Positions 7,136 through 15,542 are shown, counted from the stretch's first letter. The stretch is 64,000 bases of DNA from Dactylosporangium siamense (GCF_016862795.1 NZ_BONQ01000122.1:25110-89109); one strand, 5' to 3'. Numbers and translations: made by a program. Notes: generated by a model from the sequence alone, not told the origin.

Positions 7136-7930
7136 TCACAGCAGTTCGGCACCGGGCAGCAGCAACGGTGCCCAGGCCGGTGCGCCCAGCCGGCCGTGCT
7201 TCGGATCGACGCCGATGACCCGGGCGCCGCTCACCCTGGTCGTCGTGTGTCGTGCCACCCAGTCCACAGTGGACCGTTGCCGGACCCGCTCCGGGCAGCG
7301 CCACACCCGGCGCTGATGGTCCACGATGGACGAATGGCCGTGGACCTGCGAGAACGGCATCGGCTCGTGCTCCTCCAGCCACGACGCGGCGACGTGCTCC
7401 GCCCACAATGGGCCCCGGTCCGCCCACAGCAGCGGCTCCGGCCTGGTGTTGAGCAGGTCGGCGGCGGTCGCGGCGGTCACCGGTCCGCCGAGCTCCCGCC
7501 ACGCCGCGACGGTGAGCCCGGCGTGCGTCACGAGCAGCTCCTCCCCCGCGGCGGTGCGCACCGCGGCCGCGACCCGCATCCGGTCCCGCAGCCACCAGGC
7601 GCGCAGCCGCTGGGCGTCGGCGTCGTCGAGCCGCTCGGGCCAGAAGGTCATCCCGCCGATGTACTGCGCCTCGTGGTTGCCCGCGAGCTGAATCCAACGG
7701 CCGGGCGCCGTGTCGATCCTGGGTTGGACGAGGTCGAGCACGCCGGTGCTGTCCGGCCCGCGGTCCACGAGGTCGCCGACCTGGATGACGACGGTGTCGC
7801 CGGCCTCGCCGGCCGCACGGGCCCCGCCGCCCTCGCCGCCCTCGGCACGCTCGGCGTCGAGGCTTTCCAGGGCGGTGGCGAGTTGCAGCGCACAGCCGCC
7901 CACGTCACCGATGATCGCGATCGTCGCCAT
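7136..7930 (-). CDS. Calcineurin-like metallophosphoesterase
   Basis: A 264-residue phosphoesterase of the Ser/Thr-phosphatase fold. Metal-binding motifs are visible in order: GDVGG (8-12), GDLVDRGPDS (52-61), GNHE (84-87), a THAGL motif and VHGHS. The first motif is normally GDxHG. Here the His is replaced by Gly11, which would remove one ligand of the dinuclear site, although the other motifs are intact. The ATG at 7930 follows a good GGGAGG site. It is adjacent to an EEP-family gene on the same strand with 72 bases between. Substrate unknown. Confidence 0.83.
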   Translation of the reverse strand: MATIAIIGDVGGCALQLATALESLDAERAEGGEGGGARAAGEAGDTVVIQVGDLVDRGPDSTGVLDLVQPRIDTAPGRWIQLAGNHEAQYIGGMTFWPERLDDADAQRLRAWWLRDRMRVAAAVRTAAGEELLVTHAGLTVAAWRELGGPVTAATAADLLNTRPEPLLWADRGPLWAEHVAASWLEEHEPMPFSQVHGHSSIVDHQRRVWRCPERVRQRSTVDWVARHTTTRVSGARVIGVDPKHGRLGAPAWAPLLLPGAELL

Positions 7931-8002
7931 GCCGACCTCCCGTGCGCCCGACAGTAGCTCGCCGCGGCCGGCGCGAACGGCGACGCGGGCTTCGACGCGG
8001 GT

Positions 8003-8797
8003 TCAGCGCAGGTCGGCGACCACGGCGAAGTGGTCTGACGGCCAGACGCCCCGGTGCGGGCCGGTGCCGGCCAGGTGGACCCGGTCGACGCAGCCGCGCC
8101 CGGGACCCCGCAACTCGACCATGATGTAGTCGATCCGGGCGTTCGGCGCTCCGTGGCCGGCGACGTGCGGATTGCGGCGGTCCCAGGTCCAACCGGGTTC
8201 GGTGCCGTCGTGGTACCGCCATGCGTCCACCAGCACGAGACCGGGCACGACCGGCGCGGTCAGGTGCCCGCCGGCGCGGCGTACCTCGTCGGAGTCGGGT
8301 TCGGCGTTGAAGTCGCCGGTGAGGACCGGCGGGTGGTCGCCGGCACTGTGCGCGGCGACGAACGGCAGCAGCCGCTCGACCTGCGCACAGCGGCCCGCCG
8401 AACCGGCCGGGCTGGAGTCCAGGTGGGTGGTGAACACGGGGATCGGGCCGTCGGGCGCGTCGACGCGGGCGTGCAGCACGGTGCGGCCCTCGCCGCCCAG
8501 GTCCCCGATCGCGGTGGCGCCGATCGGCCACCGGCTCAGGATCGCGTTGCCGACGTCGACGCCCGTGTCGCCGATCCGCGAGTGCCAGCGGCCAGGCATC
8601 GGCGACGGGCTGTACGTCCAGTGCATGCCGAGCTCGCGGCCCAACAGTTCAGCCTGGTGCTCACCGTCGCGAACCGCCCAGACCTCCTGCAGGCCGCACA
8701 CGTCCGGGCGCTCGGCCCGCAGCGTCGCGAGGATCGCCTCGTGCCGGGCACGCCAGTCACCGAAGCGCCACCACACGTTCCAGGACATGATCCGCAC
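8003..8797 (-). CDS. Endonuclease/exonuclease/phosphatase (EEP) family protein
   Basis: About 264 residues with the full EEP (DNase I-like) pattern: SWNVWW near the N-terminus, GLQEVW with the metal-binding Glu, THLDS, GDFNAEPDS, and the C-terminal SDHFAVVADL with the catalytic Asp-His. Members cleave phosphodiester or phosphomonoester bonds, and specificity is not readable here. A GTG at 8803 is the longest start. The GTG at 8797 is preferred because a TACGAT -10-like box ends 7 bases before it, whereas 8803 would overlap that box almost directly. No signal peptide is visible. Confidence 0.85.
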   Translation of the reverse strand: MRIMSWNVWWRFGDWRARHEAILATLRAERPDVCGLQEVWAVRDGEHQAELLGRELGMHWTYSPSPMPGRWHSRIGDTGVDVGNAILSRWPIGATAIGDLGGEGRTVLHARVDAPDGPIPVFTTHLDSSPAGSAGRCAQVERLLPFVAAHSAGDHPPVLTGDFNAEPDSDEVRRAGGHLTAPVVPGLVLVDAWRYHDGTEPGWTWDRRNPHVAGHGAPNARIDYIMVELRGPGRGCVDRVHLAGTGPHRGVWPSDHFAVVADLR

Positions 8798-8804
8798 CGG
8801 CACG

Positions 8805-8810
8805 ATCGTA
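8805..8810 (-). promoter_or_regulatory. -10-like box TACGAT for EEP gene
   Basis: TACGAT on the minus strand ends 7 bases before the GTG at 8797, predicting a leaderless transcript and deciding between the two GTG starts. Confidence 0.4.
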
Positions 8811-8874
8811 GATCAGGCGGCCTGCGGCACCGCTCCGGAAAACACCCGCACGGCCCGCCGGCACCATCGCCCGT

Positions 8875-9084
8875 GGCAGCAGCCCGGCCGGCCTTGCCTC
8901 CTGGGTGCGTGGCTCGAGGCTGTCAGCGGAGAGGGCCGAGAAGGGGCAGCAGCCCGGCCGGCCTTGCCTCCTGGGTGCGTGGCTCGAGGCTGTCAGCGGA
9001 GAGGGCCGAGAAGGGGCGGCAGCCCAGCCGGCCTTGCCTCCTGGGTGCGTGGCTCGGGAATGTCAGCGGAGAGGGGCGAGGACG
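8875..9084. repeat. Three tandem 70-bp repeats including a gene 3' end
   Basis: Copies start at 8875, 8945 and 9015 with an exact 70-base period. The first two are nearly identical, and the third is diverged at about ten positions. Copy three contains the last codons and stop of the alpha/beta hydrolase gene (minus strand). Copies one and two lie downstream and each still encode a similar C-terminal tail ending in GPLR-stop. So the hydrolase 3' end and its flank were amplified in place. Nothing else is visible in 8811-8874. Confidence 0.9.
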
Positions 9085-9779
9085 GGCAGCAACGCGGCGG
9101 GGGCCTCGACGTGGGCGTTGTGGCCGAGGCCAGGGAGGTCGACGGCGTCCGGGACCAGCGCCGTGAGCTGGTCCCGGCTGACCATGGGATCGTGCTCGCC
9201 ACGGGCGAGGACGACCTGGACGGGCGCGGCGGCCAGCAGTGGGGCGACGGCGGGGTCGCCGACCGCGAACGTCCTCGGGTCGTGGGTGGTCCGCCAGCCG
9301 TCGCCGTCCCGGGTGAGCGCCGCGGCGGGCACGTCATCCTGCAGGCCGACGAGGCCGGCGACCCGCTGGAAGCGGGTTGCGGCGTCCTCCCGGGTCGGGT
9401 GGATGATCGGCGGCTTCCTGGCCAGAGCGGCGGCACGGTCGAGTTCCCCGCCGGTCCAGGCGACCTTGATCCCGAGGCCGACGACGGCGCGGACCCCGGG
9501 CACGCGGGCGAGGTGCAGCCCGATCACCCCGCCGAACGAGTGCCCGACCACGACGGTGCCGCGCGGGTCGACCAGCCCGGCGACGGCGTCGGCCACGGTG
9601 CCGAACGTGTATCCGTCCAGCCACGCCGAACCTCCGTGCCCCGGCAGGTCGGGTGCCACCCACGCCCGGTCGAGCAGCGCGGTCAGGCCGTCCCACACGT
9701 CCGCCGTCGCGCCGAGGCCGTGCAGCAGCAGGACCGTCGGCGCGCCGGAGCCGCCGCGGAGCACTCGAAGACCGGTCAC
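9063..9779 (-). CDS. Alpha/beta hydrolase
   Basis: A 238-residue single-domain hydrolase with oxyanion-hole motif HGLG (20-23), nucleophile elbow GHSFGG with Ser81, a late LARGEHD segment supplying the acid, and GLGHNAHVEAP supplying the catalytic His. These features indicate an esterase or lyase of the MhpC/BioH type; the substrate is unknown. The open frame runs to 9983, but the upstream part is Arg/Ala-rich junk. Of several GTG codons I chose 9779, where recognisable homology begins. The 3' end lies inside a 70-bp tandem repeat. Confidence 0.82.
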   Translation of the reverse strand: MTGLRVLRGGSGAPTVLLLHGLGATADVWDGLTALLDRAWVAPDLPGHGGSAWLDGYTFGTVADAVAGLVDPRGTVVVGHSFGGVIGLHLARVPGVRAVVGLGIKVAWTGGELDRAAALARKPPIIHPTREDAATRFQRVAGLVGLQDDVPAAALTRDGDGWRTTHDPRTFAVGDPAVAPLLAAAPVQVVLARGEHDPMVSRDQLTALVPDAVDLPGLGHNAHVEAPAALLPVLAPLR

Positions 9780-9956
9780 CCCGACAGCATCCCGCACGCG
9801 GGCCCGGCCGTGGGTCACCTGGCACCCGCTCGCAGCGTGAACGGGTGCCGAGGTCCGAGTGCGTGGGCCAGGACGGTGCCGGCCCGGGCGGCGTACGCGC
9901 GGCTCCGCGCCCCCTGCGCCCGGCTCAACCCGGCGTGCTCCCGCCGCCGCACCAGC

Positions 9957-10056
9957 TGCAACCGCCGCCGCACCAAGATGCAACCGCCGCCGCGCGGCGA
10001 AGGTCCGCCCAAACGCAAGGCAGGCCCGCCCAAGCGCAAGGCAGGCCCGCCCGGCC
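9957..10056. repeat. Degenerate GC-rich short repeats between genes
   Basis: The 283-base stretch 9780-10062 has no gene I can support. It contains two copies of TGCAACCGCCGCCGC 23 bases apart (9957, 9980). Two and a half copies of a 20/21-base unit GGCCCGCCCAAGCGCAAGGCA begin at 10004, 10024 and 10045. The AACCGCCGCCGC portion also occurs in the spacers of the 1250-1406 array, suggesting related dispersed repeats. Confidence 0.7.
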
Positions 10057-10062
10057 GCAGAG

Positions 10063-10188
10063 CTACGCGTCGAGGAACGGCTCGGAGTGGTTGAAGCTGG
10101 TGCCGGGGGCGGCGGTGACGGCGATCAGGCCGGCGGTCGCCGCCAGGGTCCAGACGATGCGCTTGAGTGCGTGCCGCAAGGGCGACAC
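10063..10188 (-). CDS. Possible short membrane peptide
   Basis: A 41-residue open frame starting at GTG 10188, with a basic N-terminus (RHALKR), one hydrophobic helix (about 11-27) and a short polar tail. It lies 31 bases downstream of the cap-domain gene on the same strand. The composition (single helix after positive residues, non-random tail) looks coding, but there is no clear ribosome site and I recognise no family. It could equally be a shadow frame. Confidence 0.3.
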   Translation of the reverse strand: MSPLRHALKRIVWTLAATAGLIAVTAAPGTSFNHSEPFLDA

Positions 10189-10219
10189 GCACCCGGGCAG
10201 GCCGACATTCAGGGCGGCC

Positions 10220-10852
10220 CTACCCGGCACAGGCGAGCAGGCGCGCGGTGACGCTGCCCGGCCAGGTGGCGGTGAGCGTGGGCGCGCCGTCCGGAACCGC
10301 CGGGTCATCCGTCAGGACCCGGATGACGGTCAGGTTGAGGGAGTCCGTTGCGATGAGCGTCGGGTCGGTGTCCGCCACCCGAAGGACCCCGGTGACGGCG
10401 GGGACCGCGGCGCCGGCGCGGCCGCTGCCGGTGGCCTGCAGCTCGTTGGCGCGGGCCTGCCGGACGCCGTCGACCTCGAACTCCTCGACGGCCTGACCGG
10501 CCCCGGTGAGGATGATGGTGGCCAGGGCGGCGGCGTAGACGGGGTCGCCGGCGGCGTCGTACACCCAGCGGGTGCCGAGGACCGAGTGCTCGGTGGTGCC
10601 GATGAGCCAGCGCTCGGCACCGGCCAGCGGGGCGTCGCGGTAGGTGAGCGGGACCTGCAGCACCGGCCCGTCGCCGGCCCGGACCAGCATCGTCTCGACG
10701 CCGACCGCGCCGGCGGGATCGTCCAGACGGAACGCACCGACCTTCGCCAGGTCGGGTTCGGCGGGGCCGGTGTACCAGCTCCGGGTGGGCAGCCACGCGT
10801 TCAGCAGTTCGAGTTTGGACGGCGTCAGGTCCGCCCGGTGCAACAGCGCCAT
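10220..10852 (-). CDS. Maltokinase N-terminal cap-like domain protein
   Basis: A 210-residue soluble protein. The N-terminal segment (LTPSKLELLNAWLPTRSWYTG) and the following VGAFRLDDPAGAVGVETMLV...VPLTYR pattern resemble the cap domain that precedes the kinase domain in actinobacterial maltokinases. Here it stands alone with no kinase domain and no trehalose genes nearby. The role is therefore unknown, perhaps sugar-phosphate or nucleotide binding (inference). The ATG at 10852 lies 6 bases after TACCAT, consistent with a leaderless mRNA. Confidence 0.6.
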   Translation of the reverse strand: MALLHRADLTPSKLELLNAWLPTRSWYTGPAEPDLAKVGAFRLDDPAGAVGVETMLVRAGDGPVLQVPLTYRDAPLAGAERWLIGTTEHSVLGTRWVYDAAGDPVYAAALATIILTGAGQAVEEFEVDGVRQARANELQATGSGRAGAAVPAVTGVLRVADTDPTLIATDSLNLTVIRVLTDDPAVPDGAPTLTATWPGSVTARLLACAG

Positions 10853-10858
10853 GATCGC

Positions 10859-10864
10859 ATGGTA
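10859..10864 (-). promoter_or_regulatory. -10-like box TACCAT for the cap-domain gene
   Basis: TACCAT on the minus strand ends 6 bases before the ATG at 10852 in a gap of only 16 bases to the next gene, arguing for separate, leaderless transcription. Confidence 0.4.
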
Positions 10865-10868
10865 GCGA

Positions 10869-11321
10869 TCACGAGAGGGTGAACAGCAGCTCGGCGATGC
10901 CGTCGTCGCCGGTGACGGGTGGGCCGGCCGGGTGGAAGCCGCACTTGCGCAGGACCCGGATCGAGCCGGCGTTGGCGACGGCCACGTATGCGTGCACCGG
11001 GCGGTCCGGCAGCACCTCCAGCAGTCGCCCGAGCGCGGCGGTGGCGACGCCGCGGCCCCAGTGCTCCCGGCCGATCCAGTAGCCGACCAGTCGCTGTCCC
11101 GACTGCTCCCAGCTCACGACGTTGCCGGCCACCTCGCCGCCGGCGAGGACGGTGCGCAGGACGTTGGACGGATCGGCGCGGATCCGGGTCCAGTGGGCGA
11201 CGAACGCGGCGTGGTCCCGTGGGGTCATCGCCGCCATCTCGGCCGCCGATGGGTCCTGCTGGTGGACGAAGAACGTCTCCACGTCATCGTCCCGCACGGA
11301 CCTGAGCTCGATGTCGTCCAT
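10869..11321 (-). CDS. GNAT-family N-acetyltransferase
   Basis: A 150-residue acetyltransferase. The acetyl-CoA-binding motif A is VGYWIGREHWGRGVATAAL (about residues 79-97), followed by the ANAGSIRVLRKCGF helix that closes the GNAT fold. This layout is typical of RimJ/RimL-like enzymes that acetylate protein N-termini or small amines. The substrate is unknown. The ATG begins one base after the stop of the upstream membrane-protein gene, so the two are surely co-transcribed and coupled. Confidence 0.85.
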   Translation of the reverse strand: MDDIELRSVRDDDVETFFVHQQDPSAAEMAAMTPRDHAAFVAHWTRIRADPSNVLRTVLAGGEVAGNVVSWEQSGQRLVGYWIGREHWGRGVATAALGRLLEVLPDRPVHAYVAVANAGSIRVLRKCGFHPAGPPVTGDDGIAELLFTLS

Positions 11322-11322
11322 G

Positions 11323-12333
11323 TCAGGCCATGGTAGTCGGGGACGGTGTGGGCGGGCCGCAGTCGTCGATGATGTCCAGGGCGTGGTCGGCCTGCAGATA
11401 GGCGTTGGGATCCTCGGTGTCGCTGGGGTTCGGGGTGGGTGCGGTGGCGGGCCGGGTCGGGGCCAGCAGACCCTTGCGGGCCGCGGCGCAGTCGACCCAG
11501 GCCCGGTAGCCGTCGGTGTCACCGATCCACATGCCCTTGTCGCCGGCGCGCAGGCGGCCGGTCGCCGGGAAGTCCCAGCGGATCTGGTCGTGCGCGACCG
11601 CCAGGGGGTTCCGGGTGTCGCCGGTGAAGGCGTAGACCCAGGCGAAGTTCGTGGTGACCTGCAGGGTCTGGATCCCGTCGACGACGGCGGACGCGAAGGT
11701 GACCCGCCCGCTGACCCGGACCTCCTCGTCGGGGTCGAGGTGAACGGCGGGGTCGATCCAGGTCGCGAGGGAGCTGAAGCTGGCGCCGTCGAACCAGGTC
11801 TTGACGTCCTTCGCCGAGTTGGGGGCGAGCAACGCCAGGAACGTCGACGGGTCGTGGCCGACGAGCATCTTCTGGTCCAACCGGCCGGCGACGAGGGCCT
11901 TGCGGACCTGCTGCAGGGCGGCGTCGACCTGGGCGGCGGTGAACCCGGTGACGGCGGTCGCCGGCGGCAGGGTGATCCCGGCCTCGCCCTTCGGGTAGGT
12001 CGCGGCCGGGGTGCCTTCGAAGGCGTCGGTGGGCGCCGCGCTCGCCGAAGTGGTCGCCGAGACCCCGGACGGCACCGCCTGCGTCGGATAGGCGGAGGAG
12101 GAGCCAGCGGAAGAGGCACCCGGAAGGTACGCCTGCACCGTGGCCGCCAGCAGGAACACGGCGATCACAATGCCGGCGACCCACGCGACGGCCCGCGGCC
12201 GCCGGAGGCGCAACCCCGGGCGGGGCCGCCGGAAGCGGAACAGCAGGCGGAGCCGCCGGTGGCGATCGGCCCGTTTCGCCCGTCGTTCGGCCTGCTTGGC
12301 CCATTCTTCCAGCCCGTCGAAGGGGTCGCTCAT
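11323..12333 (-). CDS. Single-pass membrane protein of unknown function
   Basis: A 336-residue protein with a basic cytoplasmic N-terminus (Arg-rich, residues 14-48), one transmembrane helix (about 50-70), and a Ser/Ala-rich linker. An extracytoplasmic domain of about 220 residues follows, rich in Asp/Thr/Trp, with two cysteines (WVDCAA, DDCGPP). I do not recognise the family. The start ATG at 12333 is the second of two adjacent ATGs, chosen because GGAG lies 6 bases upstream. The stop is one base before the acetyltransferase start, so the pair forms an operon. Confidence 0.72.
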   Translation of the reverse strand: MSDPFDGLEEWAKQAERRAKRADRHRRLRLLFRFRRPRPGLRLRRPRAVAWVAGIVIAVFLLAATVQAYLPGASSAGSSSAYPTQAVPSGVSATTSASAAPTDAFEGTPAATYPKGEAGITLPPATAVTGFTAAQVDAALQQVRKALVAGRLDQKMLVGHDPSTFLALLAPNSAKDVKTWFDGASFSSLATWIDPAVHLDPDEEVRVSGRVTFASAVVDGIQTLQVTTNFAWVYAFTGDTRNPLAVAHDQIRWDFPATGRLRAGDKGMWIGDTDGYRAWVDCAAARKGLLAPTRPATAPTPNPSDTEDPNAYLQADHALDIIDDCGPPTPSPTTMA

Positions 12334-12397
12334 CATGTGCTCCGGACAGAGGGTCGGCGGCACAGTATGCACGAGTCGATCTCCTCCGGACGCCCCG

Positions 12398-13504
12398 TCA
12401 GGCGGCGAGCGCGAGCAGCCCCAGATCGTGCCCGGGCGGCGCGATGACGGCGATCCCGGCCGGCGGGTCCACCGAGGAGGGCACGGAGATGCTCGGCAGC
12501 CCGAACGCACTGGCGGGCACCGCGCACCGCAGCGTGTCGCGGCGCCACGTGTCGCGGGCCACGGGGCTCAGCTCGCGCGGGTGGCCCGGCCCGCCGGCGG
12601 GCAGGACCAGCCAGGCGTCGCGGTCGGCGAGGAGGTCCAGCAGCGCGGCCCGCTGCTCCGCCAGGTAGGCCCGGGCCGCGCTCTCCTCGGCGGCGGTGAT
12701 GCTCGCGCCGAAGCGGAACCGGTCCTCGATGTCGACGGCGAGGGCGCGCGGGTGGGCGGCGATCCACTCGCCGTGGGCCCGCCACGCCTCGGCCGCCTGC
12801 ACCTGCCGGAACGCCAGCAGCAACGGATCCGGGTCGTCCCAGGTGGACAGTGTGACGGGAGCGACCGGCAGCCCGAACTGGGCGGCCGCCGGCGCGGCGG
12901 CGTCGACGGCCAGCAGCCGGGACGGCGGCGAGGCTGGGCCGTCGGGCAGCAGCACGGAGCCGACGAGGGCCAGGGTCGCGGCGGAGGCGGTGATCCAGCC
13001 GACGGTGTCGAACGACGGTGCGAGCGGCAGGACGCCGTCGGTCGGCACCGCGCCGTGGGTGGGGCGCAGGCCGTAGAGGCCGCAGCAGGCGGCGGGGACC
13101 CGGATCGAGCCGCCGGTGTCGGTGCCGAGGCCGATGTCGGCGTGGCCGGTCGCGACCGCCGAGGCCGGGCCGCTGGAGGAGCCGCCGGTGACCAGGTCCG
13201 GTGCCGCCGGGTTGGGCGGGGCACCATAGTGGACGTTCGTGCCCGACAGGGAGTAGGCGAGCTCGTCGGTGTGGACGATGCCCTGGATGGTGGCGCCCGC
13301 GGCGCGCAGCCGGGCGACGGCGGGGGCGTCGGCCGCGGCGGGCAGGGCGGACGCGAGCCAGGTGGGGTTGCCGCCGCCGACGGCGAAGCCGGTGACCTGG
13401 AAGAGGTCCTTGACCGCGACCCGCAGGCCGTCGAGGGGTCCGTGCCCGGTGGCCGGGGCCAGGGGCATCCCCTTCACCCGCCAGACAGAGGGGTCAGCGC
13501 TCAT
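12398..13504 (-). CDS. Amidase signature family protein
   Basis: A 368-residue amidase. The Ser-cisSer-Lys triad is readable: K32 in VAVKDLF, the GGSSSGPASAVA loop at 107-118, and nucleophile S133 in GTDTGGSIRVPA. The protein is shorter than GatA-type amidases (about 470), as in the compact aryl/acyl-amide hydrolase group, and no GatB/GatC neighbours exist, so a free amide hydrolase is likely. Substrate unknown. The ATG at 13504 is preferred over GTG 13519, because AGGTGGG then serves as ribosome site. Confidence 0.85.
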   Translation of the reverse strand: MSADPSVWRVKGMPLAPATGHGPLDGLRVAVKDLFQVTGFAVGGGNPTWLASALPAAADAPAVARLRAAGATIQGIVHTDELAYSLSGTNVHYGAPPNPAAPDLVTGGSSSGPASAVATGHADIGLGTDTGGSIRVPAACCGLYGLRPTHGAVPTDGVLPLAPSFDTVGWITASAATLALVGSVLLPDGPASPPSRLLAVDAAAPAAAQFGLPVAPVTLSTWDDPDPLLLAFRQVQAAEAWRAHGEWIAAHPRALAVDIEDRFRFGASITAAEESAARAYLAEQRAALLDLLADRDAWLVLPAGGPGHPRELSPVARDTWRRDTLRCAVPASAFGLPSISVPSSVDPPAGIAVIAPPGHDLGLLALAA

Positions 13505-13568
13505 CGAAGCAACACCCACCTAAACCAAAAACATGAGCCTAGCGCCCGCGGGGGAAAGACACAGCGGT

Positions 13569-14381
13569 TCACCAGTCCGGCGTCCCGAGCCAGGTGGCTT
13601 TGGCGAGCGCGTTCTGCCCCGCCGCGTTGGGGTGGAAGAAGTCCTGCGCGCTGACCATGTCGAGGCTGAACGCGACCCGGTGCGCCGCGCCGCCGTCGTC
13701 CTTGCACCGCGCGCCGTAGGCCTTGCACGCCGCGACGAGCTGGGTGTTGTACGCGTCGATGCGCTCCCGGAACGCCTTGCGGCGGGCGGTGTCGGCGGGC
13801 GCGGTGGAGGTGGGCGCGGCGAGCAGCGCCTGGCAGATCCCGAAGGACCAGGCCTTCACCGCGACGTCCCTGGTGCGCCCGATCTCCCAGAGGTGGTAGA
13901 TGTCCGGGACGCTCACCACGAGGATCCGCGCCTGCGGCAGGCCCTGCTTGAGCACGGCGAGGGCGTCGTCGACCTGGCGGCGGAACGTGTCGACCGGGGT
14001 CATGTCGGCGATGGTGGGGCGGCACGCGTCGTTGGCGCCGATGAGGACGGTGACGTAGGCGGCCTTCGCGGTGACGGCGGTGCGGGCCTGCCCGGCGAGG
14101 GCGTCCGCGCGGGCCCTGTCCTCGGCGGCGTTGTGGCCGCGAAGGCCCGGGTTGGCCTTCCGCAACCGCCGGTAATGACTGTCGACCCGCGTGCCGTCGC
14201 CGGTGGACCACGAGTTGCGTGGGCAGGGGGCCGGCGCGAGGCAGGAGGAGAAGGCGGTGGTCACCGAGTCGCCCAGGGCCGCCATGGACATGGCGGCACC
14301 GGAAGGGGCGGGTCCGGCGGTGCCGCCGCCCTCACAGGCGAGCGCCAGCACGGCGAGGCCCGCGAAGAGCAGCACCCACAC
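13569..14381 (-). CDS. SGNH/GDSL-hydrolase lipoprotein
   Basis: A 270-residue secreted esterase-like protein. The N-terminal hydrophobic segment ends in LALAC, so Cys16 is probably lipidated and anchors the protein to the membrane outer face. SGNH blocks are in order: LGDSVTTAF (Ser39), the Gly of block II, IGANDACRP (block III Asn), and DFFHPNAAGQ (catalytic Asp and His). Six or more cysteines suggest disulfides. The GTG start at 14381 is one base past the preceding stop, making it the third gene of an operon with the acetyltransferase and a hypothetical protein. Confidence 0.85.
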   Translation of the reverse strand: MWVLLFAGLAVLALACEGGGTAGPAPSGAAMSMAALGDSVTTAFSSCLAPAPCPRNSWSTGDGTRVDSHYRRLRKANPGLRGHNAAEDRARADALAGQARTAVTAKAAYVTVLIGANDACRPTIADMTPVDTFRRQVDDALAVLKQGLPQARILVVSVPDIYHLWEIGRTRDVAVKAWSFGICQALLAAPTSTAPADTARRKAFRERIDAYNTQLVAACKAYGARCKDDGGAAHRVAFSLDMVSAQDFFHPNAAGQNALAKATWLGTPDW

Positions 14382-14382
14382 A

Positions 14383-14898
14383 TTACGTGTCCAGCTCGTG
14401 ACGATTGGCTAAGCGTAGCCGCTTCAGCAGCGCCATCTCCAGCTCCTCCGGCAGTTGGAAGAAGCCTTCCTCGGTGAGCAGCCGGTGCGCGTCGTTCGGC
14501 CGGTACGACATCGGCACCAGCATCCCGTCGCGCACCTCGACACTGCCGATGACGTCGTGCGAAGGGACGTCGCCGGTGAGGTCGGGGGTGCGGGCGTCGA
14601 GCACGTCGACCCAGCCGTGCCCGTCGACGAGCGCGGCCTGCTCGCGCAGGCCGTGCACGACGAAGATGTCGTCGGCGATCGTCTCGTGCAGGAACCGCAC
14701 GAACGTCGGGTTCTCCTCGAAGTGGTCGGGCTGCATCGCGCCCGGGCCGTCGACCCCGACGGCGAGGAGCCCGACGACGGCCTCCGCCGACAGCCCGTGC
14801 CCGGCCACGTCGTCCGGCTCGAGAGGAGACACCAGATGGCGCAGCACCGAGCCCACGTACACCTCGTACACGAAGAACGAACGCTTATCGGTCTCCAC
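14383..14898 (-). CDS. Conserved hypothetical protein
   Basis: A 171-residue soluble acidic protein starting at GTG 14898 (VETDKRSFFVYEVY). I recognise no domain. It is rich in Asp, Glu, His and Val, with no signal peptide or membrane helix. It overlaps the acetyltransferase 3' end by 14 bases and is followed after one base by the SGNH lipoprotein start, so it is the middle gene of a tight three-gene operon. Function unknown. Confidence 0.65.
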   Translation of the reverse strand: METDKRSFFVYEVYVGSVLRHLVSPLEPDDVAGHGLSAEAVVGLLAVGVDGPGAMQPDHFEENPTFVRFLHETIADDIFVVHGLREQAALVDGHGWVDVLDARTPDLTGDVPSHDVIGSVEVRDGMLVPMSYRPNDAHRLLTEEGFFQLPEELEMALLKRLRLANRHELDT

Positions 14899-15394
14899 GG
14901 AGCTTCCCGTAGACCAGGACATCGCGCCACGCGCCGTCGCGGAACTCCGCGGAGCGCAGGATGCCCTCGCTGAGGAACCCGACCTTCTCCAGGGCCTTCT
15001 GCTCGGGGATGTTCTCCGGCTGGGTCCGGGCCTCGATCCGCGGCGCGGCGCTGTTGGCGAACAGGTAGTCGCACAGCAGCGTCTGCGCCCGCCAGCCGAC
15101 ACCGCGGCCGCGCCACTCGGGCAGCAGGATGATGCCGATGCTCCAGTACCGCGACCACCCGCTGCCGCTGGCCTCCCAGCTGACGAAGCCGGCGGCGGTC
15201 TCGTCGGCCTCGACCATGAGCCGGCCGTCGTGCTCGCCGAGGAAGCCGTCCTCCGCGAACCGCCTGGCCGGGCCGGTCGGCTCGCGGTAACCCGACCAGG
15301 CCGGTCCGGCCAGTCCGGGCTCCGTCACGAACCTCCGGAACATCCCCAGATCGCTCTCGACCACCGGTCGCAGCCGCACCCAGGTCTTGTTCAA
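14885..15394 (-). CDS. GNAT-family N-acetyltransferase (RimJ/RimL-like)
   Basis: A 169-residue acetyltransferase with the GNAT core: SIGIILLPEWRGRGVGWRAQ as the acetyl-CoA-binding motif and NIPEQKALEKVGFLSEGILR as the closing helix-strand. This matches the RimJ/RimL/SpeG subgroup. The start is a TTG at 15394 preceded by a strong GAGGTGAGG site. It is the first gene of an operon with a hypothetical protein and an SGNH lipoprotein. Target molecule unknown. Confidence 0.85.
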   Translation of the reverse strand: MNKTWVRLRPVVESDLGMFRRFVTEPGLAGPAWSGYREPTGPARRFAEDGFLGEHDGRLMVEADETAAGFVSWEASGSGWSRYWSIGIILLPEWRGRGVGWRAQTLLCDYLFANSAAPRIEARTQPENIPEQKALEKVGFLSEGILRSAEFRDGAWRDVLVYGKLRGDR

Positions 15395-15542
15395 CTCGCC
15401 TCACCTCGCTCAGCCAGCCGCTTGCGCGCCACACGCAAGATCGTCCGCCATCCTCGCCGATGATCGCGGCGATCGCCATCCGTCCAACCGCCGGGAAAGG
15501 CCATCTGCCGGGAGAGGCCGACCGCCGGTAGATCGGCCACGC

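Noticed and set aside
9815..10192. 125-residue minus-strand frame
   Set aside because: Encodes Arg/Gly/Pro repeats (LRLGGPA) created by the DNA repeats at 10004-10056; no motif or ribosome site.
12398..13504. Assignment of the amidase as GatA
   Set aside because: It is about 100 residues shorter than GatA and has no gatB or gatC neighbours.
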